This document shows positions 54,640-61,934 of a stretch of 64,000 nt of DNA, in pieces. Numbering within the stretch: the stretch's first letter is position 1; the number at the start of each line of letters is the position of its first letter. Made by a program: the position numbers and the translations under genes. The DNA is taken from the IMG/VR virus record IMGVR_UViG_3300047440_000434, positions 1 through 64,000 of that record; one strand, given 5' to 3'. The notes under the pieces were generated by a model. It made no database searches, was not told the origin of the DNA, and saw only the letters and a program-made list of their open reading frames with translations. This DNA is from a virus.

Positions 54640-54837
54640 TTACACGCCTTCTTCGTTCGTGCGCAAGGTGGTGTTAAGCGCCTCGACGATGGTCATGCCA
54701 TGACCATACAGCGCACGCCGCGCTATGATCACGTCGGAATGTCCGGGGCTATGAAACACGATGTCGTACCATGCCTCGTCCGTCTTCCCCCCGGCTCGCA
54801 CGAGTCCGTAGCGCGGTTCATTCGTTTCCATGTTCAT
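54640..54837 (-). CDS. Small hypothetical protein
   Basis: 65 aa, ATGA overlap with the DUF3150-like gene. Pattern PRYGLVRAGGKTDEAWYDIVFHSPGHSDVIIARRAL, short beta-rich. Function unknown; it lies inside the MoxR/VWA gene group and may belong to it. Confidence 0.55.
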   Translation of the reverse strand: MNMETNEPRYGLVRAGGKTDEAWYDIVFHSPGHSDVIIARRALYGHGMTIVEALNTTLRTNEEGV

Positions 54838-55781
54838 AATCCCCAGCTTGCCAGCTTGTTGTTGATCGCTTTCGCCTGTCGCGCCACGTCGGCCCGAGCT
54901 TCCTGAGACTGGCGCAGCATCTTCGGCGTGATGCCATCCAGCATCCGGTCGATATCGCTTACGACCGTATTAACCCGGTCGTCCCCGGCGCAGTTGAAAC
55001 CGGGCAGCAACACGAGCAGTTCACGCACGTTGTCGATGGTGTTCACCTTGAACGTGGCGGTCGGGTCGTCGAGCCGCTCGATCATCTTGCCCACCACGTC
55101 CTTCACGCGGCCCCACATTTCCGCCTGGGCGGTGTTCACCGCCGACAGCTGGCGCGCCTTGAGTTGCTTGCCCAGCCGTTCGAGCATCCCGTCAGGCAAG
55201 CCCTGGAACGCCCCAGCGGAGGGGATGGGCAGGAAGTCGAACGAGAGCTTGAACGACTCCCGTATCTCCTCCTGATCGGGGTAGTCCTCGGGCGCGGCCA
55301 TGCCCGCGAGGTTGGCCTGAGCACGCAGCACGAGGTCGGGATACATGAGCACGAAGTTATCGCGCTTGCCCATGGCGGTGCGGCGCAGCTTGCTCATCTC
55401 CGTGAGATACTTATCGAAGAGCATGTTGGGCAGCAGACGCGGCCCCTGCATACGCTGCAGCGCCGAGACGGGCTTGCTCACCCATGGCAGGGTCAGTTCA
55501 TAGTGCGCGGCGCGAGCGGCCATGTAAGCGGCCTTCACGTCCTTCAGTTCAGTGTCGCACCCGGCGAGCAGGTTCTTGATGTACTTGCCAGTGTTGCCCA
55601 CCGCGCCCGCGTCCTCCTTGATCTTGTCGCCCACCTTGCGGTCGGTGCGCTCGCCGGACCAAAGCGAGATCGTCAGATCCGCGAGTAGCGCCGTGGCCCG
55701 CACGGCCTCGGTCAGGTCGGCCCGTGTCACCGCGTCATCGTCTGGCACGGGTGCCTGGGAAACGTCCACATTAGAGTCCAT
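54834..55781 (-). CDS. DUF3150-like partner of MoxR/VWA system
   Basis: 315 aa, AGGAG before the ATG. Helical with the recognisable string ELTLPWVSKP, GPRLLPNMLFDKYLTEMSKLRR, FVLMYPDLVLRAQANL, PEDYPDQEEIRESFKLSFDFLPIPS, which matches DUF3150-type proteins found with AAA and VWA genes in phages and bacteria. A long C-terminal coiled-coil follows. Probably part of the same complex as the ATPase and VWA metallopeptidase. Family by pattern only. Copy 54958-54974 lies inside. Confidence 0.6.
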   Translation of the reverse strand: MDSNVDVSQAPVPDDDAVTRADLTEAVRATALLADLTISLWSGERTDRKVGDKIKEDAGAVGNTGKYIKNLLAGCDTELKDVKAAYMAARAAHYELTLPWVSKPVSALQRMQGPRLLPNMLFDKYLTEMSKLRRTAMGKRDNFVLMYPDLVLRAQANLAGMAAPEDYPDQEEIRESFKLSFDFLPIPSAGAFQGLPDGMLERLGKQLKARQLSAVNTAQAEMWGRVKDVVGKMIERLDDPTATFKVNTIDNVRELLVLLPGFNCAGDDRVNTVVSDIDRMLDGITPKMLRQSQEARADVARQAKAINNKLASWGL

Positions 55782-55799
55782 TGGTTACTCCTTTGTTTA

Positions 55800-56147
55800 C
55801 TACAGTCGTAGTGATACCATTATGATGCCGCCCCACATATGTGGTTCCTGGCTACCGAACCAGTTATTTATCCTGGTTAGTGTGTTGAGCCGCAGGTCCA
55901 TGTCCGTGGGGACCACATGACGCCCATTGTCGCGGCACAGATACCCCTCGATCCAGTCACGCGCCGCGTTGATGGCGTCTTCTCCCACGAGGAAGAGTTC
56001 TTCGTGCTGTTCCACGTCATGGCGATACGCCCCCCCTCCAAAAAGATGCTGGAACCTACGGTAGAACATCCATATCTTGATGTGATCCCCGTTGACGGCC
56101 ATCTGGGCGGCGATGTTGGCCATGGCCGACAAGTGCCTGGGTCTCAT
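55800..56147 (-). CDS. Hypothetical protein in MoxR/VWA cluster
   Basis: 115 aa, GGGAG six bases before the ATG within repeat copy 56150-56166. HIKIWMFYRRFQHLFGGGAYRHDVEQHEELFLVG, then GYLCRDNGRHVVPTDMDLRLNTLTRINNWFG. No family recognised. Confidence 0.55.
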   Translation of the reverse strand: MRPRHLSAMANIAAQMAVNGDHIKIWMFYRRFQHLFGGGAYRHDVEQHEELFLVGEDAINAARDWIEGYLCRDNGRHVVPTDMDLRLNTLTRINNWFGSQEPHMWGGIIMVSLRL

Positions 56148-56173
56148 TATTCACTCCCGTCGTAAAGGTTGGG

Positions 56174-56212
56174 CTGGGCAGGGGGTAATTTCCCAGTATT
56201 CCCCCTGCCCAG
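56174..56212 (-). terminator. 12-bp hairpin after MoxR gene
   Basis: Arms CTGGGCAGGGGG and CCCCCTGCCCAG with a 15-nt loop, directly after the MoxR ATPase stop (leftward). It is followed by CCCAACCTTTACG, so the T-run is poor. It may be a terminator or an mRNA-end stabiliser. Confidence 0.6.
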
Positions 56213-56216
56213 GGGT

Positions 56217-57383
56217 TCAGGCCCGCGCCGCGATCAGCAGGTCCTTGTTCTTGATCAGCCACTGGCTGAACAATGGCGAGTTCGCCACCATCTTGGCGCG
56301 TTGCTGGTGTTTGGTGATGGTGCCCACCGCCAGCGTCTGCATCTCGATGTTGAGCCGCCCGATGTAGCGGATAATCTTGTCCCCATTGGTTGGTGACACG
56401 TTATGCGCCAGCATGTGCGCGCACACCATCTGCGCGTCCTTGGTGGCGGGGAGCTTCGCCGTCATCGGGTCCTTCTCGATGTCGGCGATGTCGGGGAGCA
56501 TGTCGGCGAATTTGATGTGCGTGAAGTATTGCGCGCTCTCGCCGCCGCCGATCCAGCCCTGGCACACCTCACGCGCCACGTTGTCCGACGGTAGTAAACC
56601 ACGCTGCTCATCCTCGTCCGAGCGCAGCGCCCGCAGATCCCGGTCCATTAGTATGAGCGTGCGAGGGGTGCAGAAAGGCCCGTCACCGGGAGGAACTTCC
56701 TCGCGGAACACCAAGTGTGGGTTCTTCTCCGCGAAGCTGACCGTGAGATAGTGCGGCTGCTCCTCCAAAGGCAGGTTGTTCACCCAGTCCAGCCACGTCG
56801 GCAGGTGCGCCTCGATGTTCACCTCCATCCGCCTGTTGGTGACGAAAGTTAACGCCCTCATCACGCCCGAGCGGTCGCTCAGGCGGTTGCTGGCGGCGAT
56901 GACGCGCCATCCCAGGGGAAGCCGCGTGTTGCCCACTTCGCCGTGCAGCACCAGTTCCGCCGCTGCTTTCTTGCAGTCATCGTCGGCCTGACCGAACTCA
57001 TCGAGGAAGACGATGCCCACACGCGGCATCGCGCCGTCCCAGGTGCCAGACAGATATTTACTACCGTCGGGAGTAAACACCACCATGGTGGCCTTGGTCG
57101 GATACCACGGCGGGGTCGAGAACACCGTGTCGAGCCCCGTCGGGGTCTTCTGCGGGATCATAAACCCGCGCACGTCGATGCTCTGGATGGTGGCGAGCAT
57201 CAGGGTGGTCAGGCCCACGGGTTCGTTCAGCGCCCTGGCGAGCGCGAAGCCGACGTCATCGACCGTGCTGGACTTGCCCACACCCGGTCCCGACTTCCAC
57301 TCCATGGCGTTGGCCCGCTTACCCGCCTTGAGGGCGGCGATATGGGTGCGGACGGCGACCTGGAGAGCTTGCGTGAGGTTCAT
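56217..57383 (-). CDS. MoxR-type AAA+ ATPase
   Basis: 388 aa. Walker A GPGVGKSS at 32-39, QSIDVRGFMIPQ (MoxR signature region), Walker B IVFLDEFGQADDD about 124-134, sensor-1 Asn in RVIAASNRLSD. By family, MoxR ATPases work with VWA proteins to remodel target complexes; the DUF3150-like and VWA genes lie downstream. Ribosome site AGGAG is in repeat copy 57389-57405. A composite repeat (57057-57077) and another copy (56582-56598) lie inside. Confidence 0.8.
   Translation of the reverse strand: MNLTQALQVAVRTHIAALKAGKRANAMEWKSGPGVGKSSTVDDVGFALARALNEPVGLTTLMLATIQSIDVRGFMIPQKTPTGLDTVFSTPPWYPTKATMVVFTPDGSKYLSGTWDGAMPRVGIVFLDEFGQADDDCKKAAAELVLHGEVGNTRLPLGWRVIAASNRLSDRSGVMRALTFVTNRRMEVNIEAHLPTWLDWVNNLPLEEQPHYLTVSFAEKNPHLVFREEVPPGDGPFCTPRTLILMDRDLRALRSDEDEQRGLLPSDNVAREVCQGWIGGGESAQYFTHIKFADMLPDIADIEKDPMTAKLPATKDAQMVCAHMLAHNVSPTNGDKIIRYIGRLNIEMQTLAVGTITKHQQRAKMVANSPLFSQWLIKNKDLLIAARA
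57057..57077 (-). repeat. Composite dispersed repeat
   Basis: TTTACTAC, then CGTCG, then GGAGTAAA: two arms of the repeat with a longer spacer, or two overlapping copies. Located inside the MoxR gene. Confidence 0.6.
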
Positions 57384-57404
57384 ATAGTTTCACTCCTGTA
57401 GTAA

Positions 57405-57617
57405 TTAACGAGGACTGGCGAGGAAGCTCCACAAAAGCACGCCCACGACCGCCATGATGGCGAAGCCGAGGATAGCCACGATAAACGGATGCAGCACGAG
57501 CCCGAGCACGCCGTAGACCATTGTCGCCCCGTAATACATGATCACGAGGAAGACAGACACGAGGATAAACCCGACTATGGGCGGCGTGTTGTTCGGCGCG
57601 GGATCATTCGTTTCCAT
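57405..57617 (-). CDS. Two-helix membrane protein (holin candidate)
   Basis: 70 aa. The N-terminus is short and Pro-rich (TNDPAPNNTPP), then two transmembrane helices (FILVSVFLVIMYYGATMVYG and FIVAILGFAIMAVVGVLLWSF) and a short basic end. The size and topology resemble class II holins, but no endolysin is next to it. Ribosome site supplied by repeat copy 57623-57639. Confidence 0.6.
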   Translation of the reverse strand: METNDPAPNNTPPIVGFILVSVFLVIMYYGATMVYGVLGLVLHPFIVAILGFAIMAVVGVLLWSFLASPR

Positions 57618-57623
57618 TTCCTT

Positions 57624-57875
57624 TCACTCCTGTATTAAAGTTTCAATTATCGCCAGCAACACCAGCGATGTCTCGTCGAACCGGACCACGCGCCCGGCTG
57701 GGCGACGCTGGGGCGCGAGCGGTATCACGGCGACGCTCCCGCCCGGATATCGCCAGCCGTCCGCGTATAACCCGCGCAGCCACGTCTCCAGCGCGAGTGC
57801 CGCCGTGTCCGCCGTGATCCAGCCGGACGCGGGCATACCATCACCGACGTATTCGGCGATCACGAACCAGTTCAT
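57624..57875 (-). CDS. Small paralogue A of the cluster
   Basis: 83 aa. It begins MNWFVIAEYVGDGMPASGWITADTAALALETWLRGLYADGWRYPGG and ends ETLIQE, where the last residues and stop are read from the repeat. Related to the next gene (see 57885-58169). Function unknown. Confidence 0.6.
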   Translation of the reverse strand: MNWFVIAEYVGDGMPASGWITADTAALALETWLRGLYADGWRYPGGSVAVIPLAPQRRPAGRVVRFDETSLVLLAIIETLIQE

Positions 57876-57884
57876 CGGTCTTAT

Positions 57885-58169
57885 TCACTCCCGTATTAAA
57901 CTGTTGATCTCATCCATGAACTCCCGTTTTATCATGGCGACGATGGCGTGCACGGCCAGTGAGTGCCGAGGTAGCGTCACGGTATTCTCATGGCTGGCCA
58001 GCGCGTCGCCGAGTGAGGGCCACGCTGATATCGCATCTCCGTTCCACGCATACCCGGCTGAGTACGCGAGCCGCAGCCATGCCTCGACGGCACCCATGGC
58101 GTCATCCGCTTCCACCCATTTCGATGCTCCGCCACCCTCTGGGTAAACCGTCCCGACGTACCAGTCCAT
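57885..58169 (-). CDS. Small paralogue B of the cluster
   Basis: 94 aa. MDWYVGTVYPEGGGASKWVEADDAMGAVEAWLRLAYSAGYAWNGD aligns with paralogue A (MNWFV..., WITADTAALALETWLRGLYADGW), so the two arose by duplication. It ends NSLIRE, encoded by the repeat copy 57884-57900. Function unknown. Confidence 0.65.
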   Translation of the reverse strand: MDWYVGTVYPEGGGASKWVEADDAMGAVEAWLRLAYSAGYAWNGDAISAWPSLGDALASHENTVTLPRHSLAVHAIVAMIKREFMDEINSLIRE

Positions 58170-58192
58170 CTCCTTTCACTCCCGTATTAAAC

Positions 58193-58324
58193 TCATTTGC
58201 AGGGTTGTGTCGGTGCCGTATTGGAGGGCACACCGGGTTGCGGGGGGAAATACAGGGGCAGCATCACATGCTGTTGCCACTGGGCCAGCATCAGATACGA
58301 TGCCAGCGTCAACTCAATCATCAT
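58193..58324 (-). CDS. 43-aa hypothetical protein
   Basis: It begins MMIELTLASYLMLAQWQQHVMLPLYFPPQ and ends TAPTQPCK; AAGGAGG upstream. The start overlaps the previous gene. The first 25 residues are moderately hydrophobic. No function recognised. Confidence 0.5.
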   Translation of the reverse strand: MMIELTLASYLMLAQWQQHVMLPLYFPPQPGVPSNTAPTQPCK

Positions 58325-58505
58325 AATCTCCATCCTCCTTCGCCATCGCGATAAGCACCTTACTCACACGCTCCAACCACGGGATGAAGCGGGGATCGTC
58401 CGTCAATGATCGCGCACCCTCGACGGTGCGGGTCAGGCCGCGCACATGATTGATCTGCGCCTCGACCGTCCGATACGCGAGCACCTCGTCCATCACGTTG
58501 CTCAT
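58314..58505 (-). CDS. Small helical protein
   Basis: 63 aa with GGGAG seven bases before the ATG, from repeat copy 58509-58525. Helical (VLAYRTVEAQINHVRGLTRTVEG, WLERVSKVLIAMAKEDGDYDD). No family recognised. Confidence 0.6.
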   Translation of the reverse strand: MSNVMDEVLAYRTVEAQINHVRGLTRTVEGARSLTDDPRFIPWLERVSKVLIAMAKEDGDYDD

Positions 58506-58509
58506 TGTT

Positions 58510-58671
58510 TTACTCCCGTATTAAACTACAGTCGTGCGCGACGTAGCCATCACATGGGATGTCGCACTCAACCTCGGCGTATGCCATGTCGCGTGCTTCC
58601 TGCTCATTCTCCGCTTCATAGTCAGCAGCATAGTCACGGATGATGTAGGTTTTCACCATATATTTCGGCAT
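58510..58671 (-). CDS. 53-aa acidic protein
   Basis: It begins MPKYMVKTYIIRDYAADYEAENEQEARDMAY and ends HDCSLIRE, so the last five residues and TAA are encoded by the repeat copy 58509-58525. This resembles the small phage N-terminal beta-strand proteins with an acidic helix. Ribosome site from repeat copy 58676-58692. Confidence 0.6.
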   Translation of the reverse strand: MPKYMVKTYIIRDYAADYEAENEQEARDMAYAEVECDIPCDGYVAHDCSLIRE

Positions 58672-58676
58672 TGGTT

Positions 58677-58862
58677 TCACTCCCGTATTAAATTAAACGT
58701 ATCACACACCTCGGCCAGCGCGGCGATGCGCACCATGTCGCGCTCCATGGCGAGCAGGGGTTCGCGCAGGTGCTGGCCCAGACCCTGCGTGTTCGCCATG
58801 TCGCGATAGCGGTCGGCGGCGGCGAGCAGCCCGGTTATCAGGTGGTCCTTGTTTACGTCCAT
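58677..58862 (-). CDS. 61-aa helical protein
   Basis: 61 aa from ATG 58862 (GGGAG seven bases upstream); a GTG further up is unlikely. Helical (DHLITGLLAAADRYRDMANTQGLGQHLREPLLAMERDMVRIAALAEV) and ends FNLIRE, read from repeat copy 58676-58692. It resembles short phage coiled-coil proteins. Function unknown. Confidence 0.6.
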   Translation of the reverse strand: MDVNKDHLITGLLAAADRYRDMANTQGLGQHLREPLLAMERDMVRIAALAEVCDTFNLIRE

Positions 58863-58986
58863 CGTTTTACTCCCGTAATAGGTGGTCCCCGCCTCCCACA
58901 CCCGTTCACTGGTGGAGAGCGCCGCATGGGGTCGATCCCGGTCAACATGCGGTCGAGCGTGGTAAGACGGCGGGGGTAGCCACTGG

Positions 58987-59226
58987 CTACGCTTGTTCCG
59001 TGGCCCGCTCCAATGCCGCCATGACCCTGGCCTTCGTCACCTCCTCGGGCAACAGGTCGCGATACTGGACCACGCCGCACGCGGCGAGCCATGTGTCGAG
59101 GTTGAACCGGGGGTTGTCGCGTTTCAGCGACCTGCCCAGGGCGTGCGCCGCCACGGACCTGATCAGGGGGCTCTCGATGTCAGCGAGCCCGGCGGCGAGC
59201 GTGACGTAGTGGCGTTTGGTCATCAT
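58987..59226 (-). CDS. 79-aa hypothetical protein
   Basis: It begins MMTKRHYVTLAAGLADIESPLIRSVAAHALGRSLKRDNPRFNLDTWLAACG, a helical pattern with a basic patch that may bind nucleic acid. Ribosome site AGGAG is in repeat copy 59232-59248. The 124 bp downstream of it (58863-58986) hold no convincing gene. Confidence 0.6.
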   Translation of the reverse strand: MMTKRHYVTLAAGLADIESPLIRSVAAHALGRSLKRDNPRFNLDTWLAACGVVQYRDLLPEEVTKARVMAALERATEQA

Positions 59227-59227
59227 G

Positions 59228-59569
59228 TTATTTCACTCCTGTCGTAAATTTACTCGTGTCGGGCTCGCGAAGCGCGAACTCGATGGGCGGGGGGTTGTCC
59301 CTACGTTGATAGCCAACCCAGTGACTGGCCCATATGGTTTCGAGGCAGCCCGTGCGGTCGTGCAACTCGATGCGAGCGATTGAGCGGGCGTTGCGGGCGA
59401 CCATGGGCGCTTCGGCCAGATCGCAGGGGTTATCGGACTGCGCCGCGCATGTGATACGCGGGGGCTCGCCCCTGGGCGTGTGCCATGTGACCATTATGCG
59501 GTAGGTTTTGGTGGGCGTCGGCCACTCGGCATCGTAGGTGCGCGCGCGGCCAGCGTTGCGGTAGTTCAT
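59228..59569 (-). CDS. 113-aa hypothetical protein
   Basis: It starts at ATG 59569, sharing one base with the upstream TGA (TGATG). Pattern YRIMVTWHTPRGEPPRITCAAQSDNPCDLAEAPMVARNARSIARIELHDRTG; beta-rich. It ends SKFTTGVK, the repeat translated in another frame. No family recognised. Confidence 0.55.
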   Translation of the reverse strand: MNYRNAGRARTYDAEWPTPTKTYRIMVTWHTPRGEPPRITCAAQSDNPCDLAEAPMVARNARSIARIELHDRTGCLETIWASHWVGYQRRDNPPPIEFALREPDTSKFTTGVK

Positions 59570-59793
59570 CAGCGTGCCCCCGGTTCATTCGATGCCGCCC
59601 AGCCCGGCACCGGCCTCGGCCCGATCATCGGGGCGATGCGTATGACCCGCGCGCCGTGCAGCTTATCGCGCGGGTCGGTGCGCTCATCGCATCGACGCAG
59701 GGCGTAGGTGCACGCGTTGTGATAATCCTCGAAGTCGCTGCGCCGCCACACCCAGTCGCCGTCTACACATTCCCACGTTATCTCATAGTTCAT
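59569..59793 (-). CDS. 74-aa hypothetical protein
   Basis: From ATG 59793 with GGGAG seven bases upstream (repeat copy 59797-59813). MNYEITWECVDGDWVWRRSDFEDYHNACTYALRRCDERTD..., three Cys. Function unknown. Confidence 0.6.
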   Translation of the reverse strand: MNYEITWECVDGDWVWRRSDFEDYHNACTYALRRCDERTDPRDKLHGARVIRIAPMIGPRPVPGWAASNEPGAR

Positions 59794-59815
59794 TGTTTTA
59801 CTCCCGTAATAATGT

Positions 59816-60277
59816 TCAGCGCACCCGTTGCGGATTGCGCCATCGTATGGCCCACGAGTCCGGCCCATCACACTTCAGGCAGATGCGCGTCCAATCGGTA
59901 AGGAACTCGGTGATCGGTTTGTACACCCGGCACATGCGGCACATGCGATGCGAGAGCCGGGGGCCGGTGTTCTCTTTCTGCCCGCGCTGCTCGCGGTAAC
60001 GCTCGCGGTAGTATTTGTTGCGGCCCTCGCGGGTCATCGTGATCGCGGGTTCGCCGCTCGCCTTACGCTCGGCTTCGAGCAGTTTCACGCTACCGGATAG
60101 GCTACGCATCACACGTTTGAGTTTACAGTGCAGGCAAACCTTATGCCGATGCGTTTCATAGTCCGCGTTGACACGATATTCTCTACAGTTGCGACACTTG
60201 CGCCCCGGATTGTTAGCGTCGAAGCGGAGCGTGTTGGTCTCGAAGGGGGGTGGAGAGGGTAGTGTGGGTTTCTTCAT
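59816..60277 (-). CDS. Double zinc-ribbon protein
   Basis: 153 aa from ATG 60277 (AAGGAT about ten bases upstream); an upstream frame to 60571 is not supported. Two repeated units, CRNCREYRVNADYETHRHKVCLHC and CRMCRVYKPITEFLTDWTRICLKC, each CxxC-x(15)-CxxC, the pattern of zinc ribbons in phage HNH/endonuclease-VII-like proteins. Between them is a basic helix with Tyr/Arg repeats (YYRERYREQRG). It likely binds nucleic acid. Confidence 0.6.
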   Translation of the reverse strand: MKKPTLPSPPPFETNTLRFDANNPGRKCRNCREYRVNADYETHRHKVCLHCKLKRVMRSLSGSVKLLEAERKASGEPAITMTREGRNKYYRERYREQRGQKENTGPRLSHRMCRMCRVYKPITEFLTDWTRICLKCDGPDSWAIRWRNPQRVR

Positions 60278-60494
60278 GGTGCGGTAGATCCTTATGTCGG
60301 GGTCAGGGTTGGAGCGATTGTTTGTTACTCCGGTATTAAACAAAGGCACAACTCGACAGCGCCAGATCATGGCTATTATGGACAGAATGTCATTTTCAGG
60401 TGTCATTCCCTGCCAAGCAAAGTCGAGCACGGGACAATGGTCGATCCCGAATAAGTGATTGATCGAACGCGATAATTCGCGGCGGCTTGCTATA

Positions 60495-60519
60495 CTGTTT
60501 GTGGTGTTGCCACAAACAG
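60495..60519. promoter_or_regulatory. Strong dyad, possible operator
   Basis: Ten-base arms CTGTTTGTGG and CCACAAACAG with loop TGTTG. A shorter form of the same core (TGTGG-TTG-CCACA) lies in the divergent region at 3281-3293, which suggests a shared regulator. Confidence 0.55.
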
Positions 60520-60608
60520 GAGGGCTTAGGAACCAGGGGGCATAGAGAGTGCGCGACATGGCAGTCCTCACGCGTAACGTGATATGTTTGGTGCAGCTTC
60601 ACATGGCA

Positions 60609-60652
60609 ATCATTATTTATTTATATATAATTTTAATAATATCAATAACTTA
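60609..60652. promoter_or_regulatory. AT-rich island
   Basis: About 44 bases, nearly all A/T, in a genome where few such runs exist. Leftward, TTGATA followed by TATAAA is present, with a spacing of about 14 bp instead of 17. It may be promoter DNA or a duplex-opening element of an origin. Confidence 0.5.
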
Positions 60653-60773
60653 GAGCGCGGTCGAGCCCAGCAAAAGTGCTGCAATTTCTTGGTCGAGCAC
60701 GTCGGATCAATGGGTTACCTTGCGGCACTCGATCCATGCGGCGCGGAAAACATTTGTTAGTTGCGGGCGTGCA

Positions 60774-60908
60774 CCGGATCATTCGATGATCCGGCCCTGG
60801 CCCTACATATTCACTCGCTTTGTCTAGCGTGCGCACGCTAACGCGCACGTTAGAGCAAGCGAGCGGGGGGTATCATCCCCCCGCCGCTCATACCCACACA
60901 CTAGTGTG
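60774..60908. repeat. Cluster of five palindromes
   Basis: Arms: CCGGATCAT/ATGATCCGG (60774-60794, loop TCG); TAGCGTGC/GCACGCTA (60825-60840, no loop); CTAACG/CGTTAG (60838-60853, loop CGCA); GCGGGGGG/CCCCCCGC (60863-60884, loop TATCAT); CACACT/AGTGTG (60897-60908). A larger dyad CTCGCTT/AAGCGAG (60814-60863) encloses the middle two. Confidence 0.7.
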
Positions 60909-60912
60909 GAAA

Positions 60913-60930
60913 GTTACTACCCGTAGTAAA
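60913..60930 (-). repeat. Dispersed inverted repeat with two-base centre
   Basis: GTTACTAC-CC-GTAGTAAA, the only copy I found with two central bases, placed between the palindrome cluster and the end of the gene at 60932. Confidence 0.7.
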
Positions 60931-60931
60931 C

Positions 60932-61885
60932 TCAGGCCACCAGCAGGGACGTCATCACCTGACGCTCGATCAGGTTGGCGCTCGCGGCGGCACGCGCCGC
61001 CGCGTCACCGATCAGGCTATCAAACTCATCGTAGTCCAGCACGCCCTCGGCGACATCGGCTTCCGCTTGCGCGGAAGCCTCAGCAGGGGCAGGAGCGGCG
61101 ATGACAGGCGCGGGGGCTTCCACTACCGGCGGCGGCGTAAGCGCCGCCTGAGAGGCAAGCAGGGTCTTACGCGCGGCAAGCAGTTCCTCGGTCGTGATCG
61201 TGCGGAGATACTCGGCGGCGGTTTGCAGTTCCTCCATCCCGAAGTCCGCGTGGAAGGCGTCGATGCTCGCGATGATGGTCTTGAGGCGCGCGGCCACCTT
61301 GGTGGCGTTGTGGTCCGGGTCGTTCGCCACCGCGTAGTCCACGAGGTCCTGCTTGGACATGCTCCCGTTGAGCGTGCCATCCTTCACGGCGCGGGCGACA
61401 TTCATCAGCAGGTGGTAGAACCTGCTCTGCCACTTGCGAACCGGGGTTTTGATCGCGTCGCGATCCTCACGCTCGACCGATGCGAGCAACTCAGTCTCAT
61501 CGGCCCATGCCTCATCGCAGATTTCCCGCAGGTTCGGCAGGTAGCCGCGAACCTTGGGGCTCGCGAAGGTCTTCATTTCGGAGATGAACACGCCCACGCT
61601 CTTGGCGCTGCGCGATGCGTCGCCGCCCGATGCGTTGCCCATTTTCGCGGCACGCTCGCAAGCCTGCGCCACTTCGCCGTTGGTCCAGTCCTCGGCGTGC
61701 GCCATCGCGGCCACGTCCGTTACCACGCTGAGCCGGGTATTGCTCCCGTCACGCGATGCCTCTTGCATCGCCTCTTGCGCGTCTTCCATGCGCTGCGTGG
61801 GTTCGGCGACAGCCGAGCACGCGGCGCGGATGCGGTGCGCGATATCGTCAACGCGGTCGGATACCATCGGGGTTGATTTGGCCAT
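60932..61885 (-). CDS. Hypothetical early protein, 317 aa
   Basis: GGAG about nine bases before the ATG, within repeat copy 61891-61907. N-terminal helix bundle (RVDDIAHRIRAACSAVAEPTQRMEDAQEAMQEAS), a Ser/Gly-containing loop, then helices (KWQSRFYHLLMNVARAVKDGTLNGSM, LVDYAVANDPDHNATKVAARLKTIIASID) and an acidic Ala/Pro-rich tail. Such a helical protein first in an operon could be a DNA-binding or replication factor. Not recognised. Confidence 0.6.
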   Translation of the reverse strand: MAKSTPMVSDRVDDIAHRIRAACSAVAEPTQRMEDAQEAMQEASRDGSNTRLSVVTDVAAMAHAEDWTNGEVAQACERAAKMGNASGGDASRSAKSVGVFISEMKTFASPKVRGYLPNLREICDEAWADETELLASVEREDRDAIKTPVRKWQSRFYHLLMNVARAVKDGTLNGSMSKQDLVDYAVANDPDHNATKVAARLKTIIASIDAFHADFGMEELQTAAEYLRTITTEELLAARKTLLASQAALTPPPVVEAPAPVIAAPAPAEASAQAEADVAEGVLDYDEFDSLIGDAAARAAASANLIERQVMTSLLVA

Positions 61886-61934
61886 GGTGTGTTACTCCGG
61901 TATTAAAGTTGAGGGTCCAAGCAATGCGCTTGCT

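Larger units (their letters stand above)
60278..60931. promoter_or_regulatory. Control region with AT island and palindrome cluster
   Basis: About 650 bp without a credible gene. Contents, left to right: repeat copy 60324-60340; strong dyad 60495-60519; AT-only-like island 60609-60652; palindromes 60774-60794, 60825-60840, 60838-60853, 60863-60884, 60897-60908; repeat copy 60913-60930. It is the most structured stretch of the window and may hold an origin or the main leftward promoters. Confidence 0.6.
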
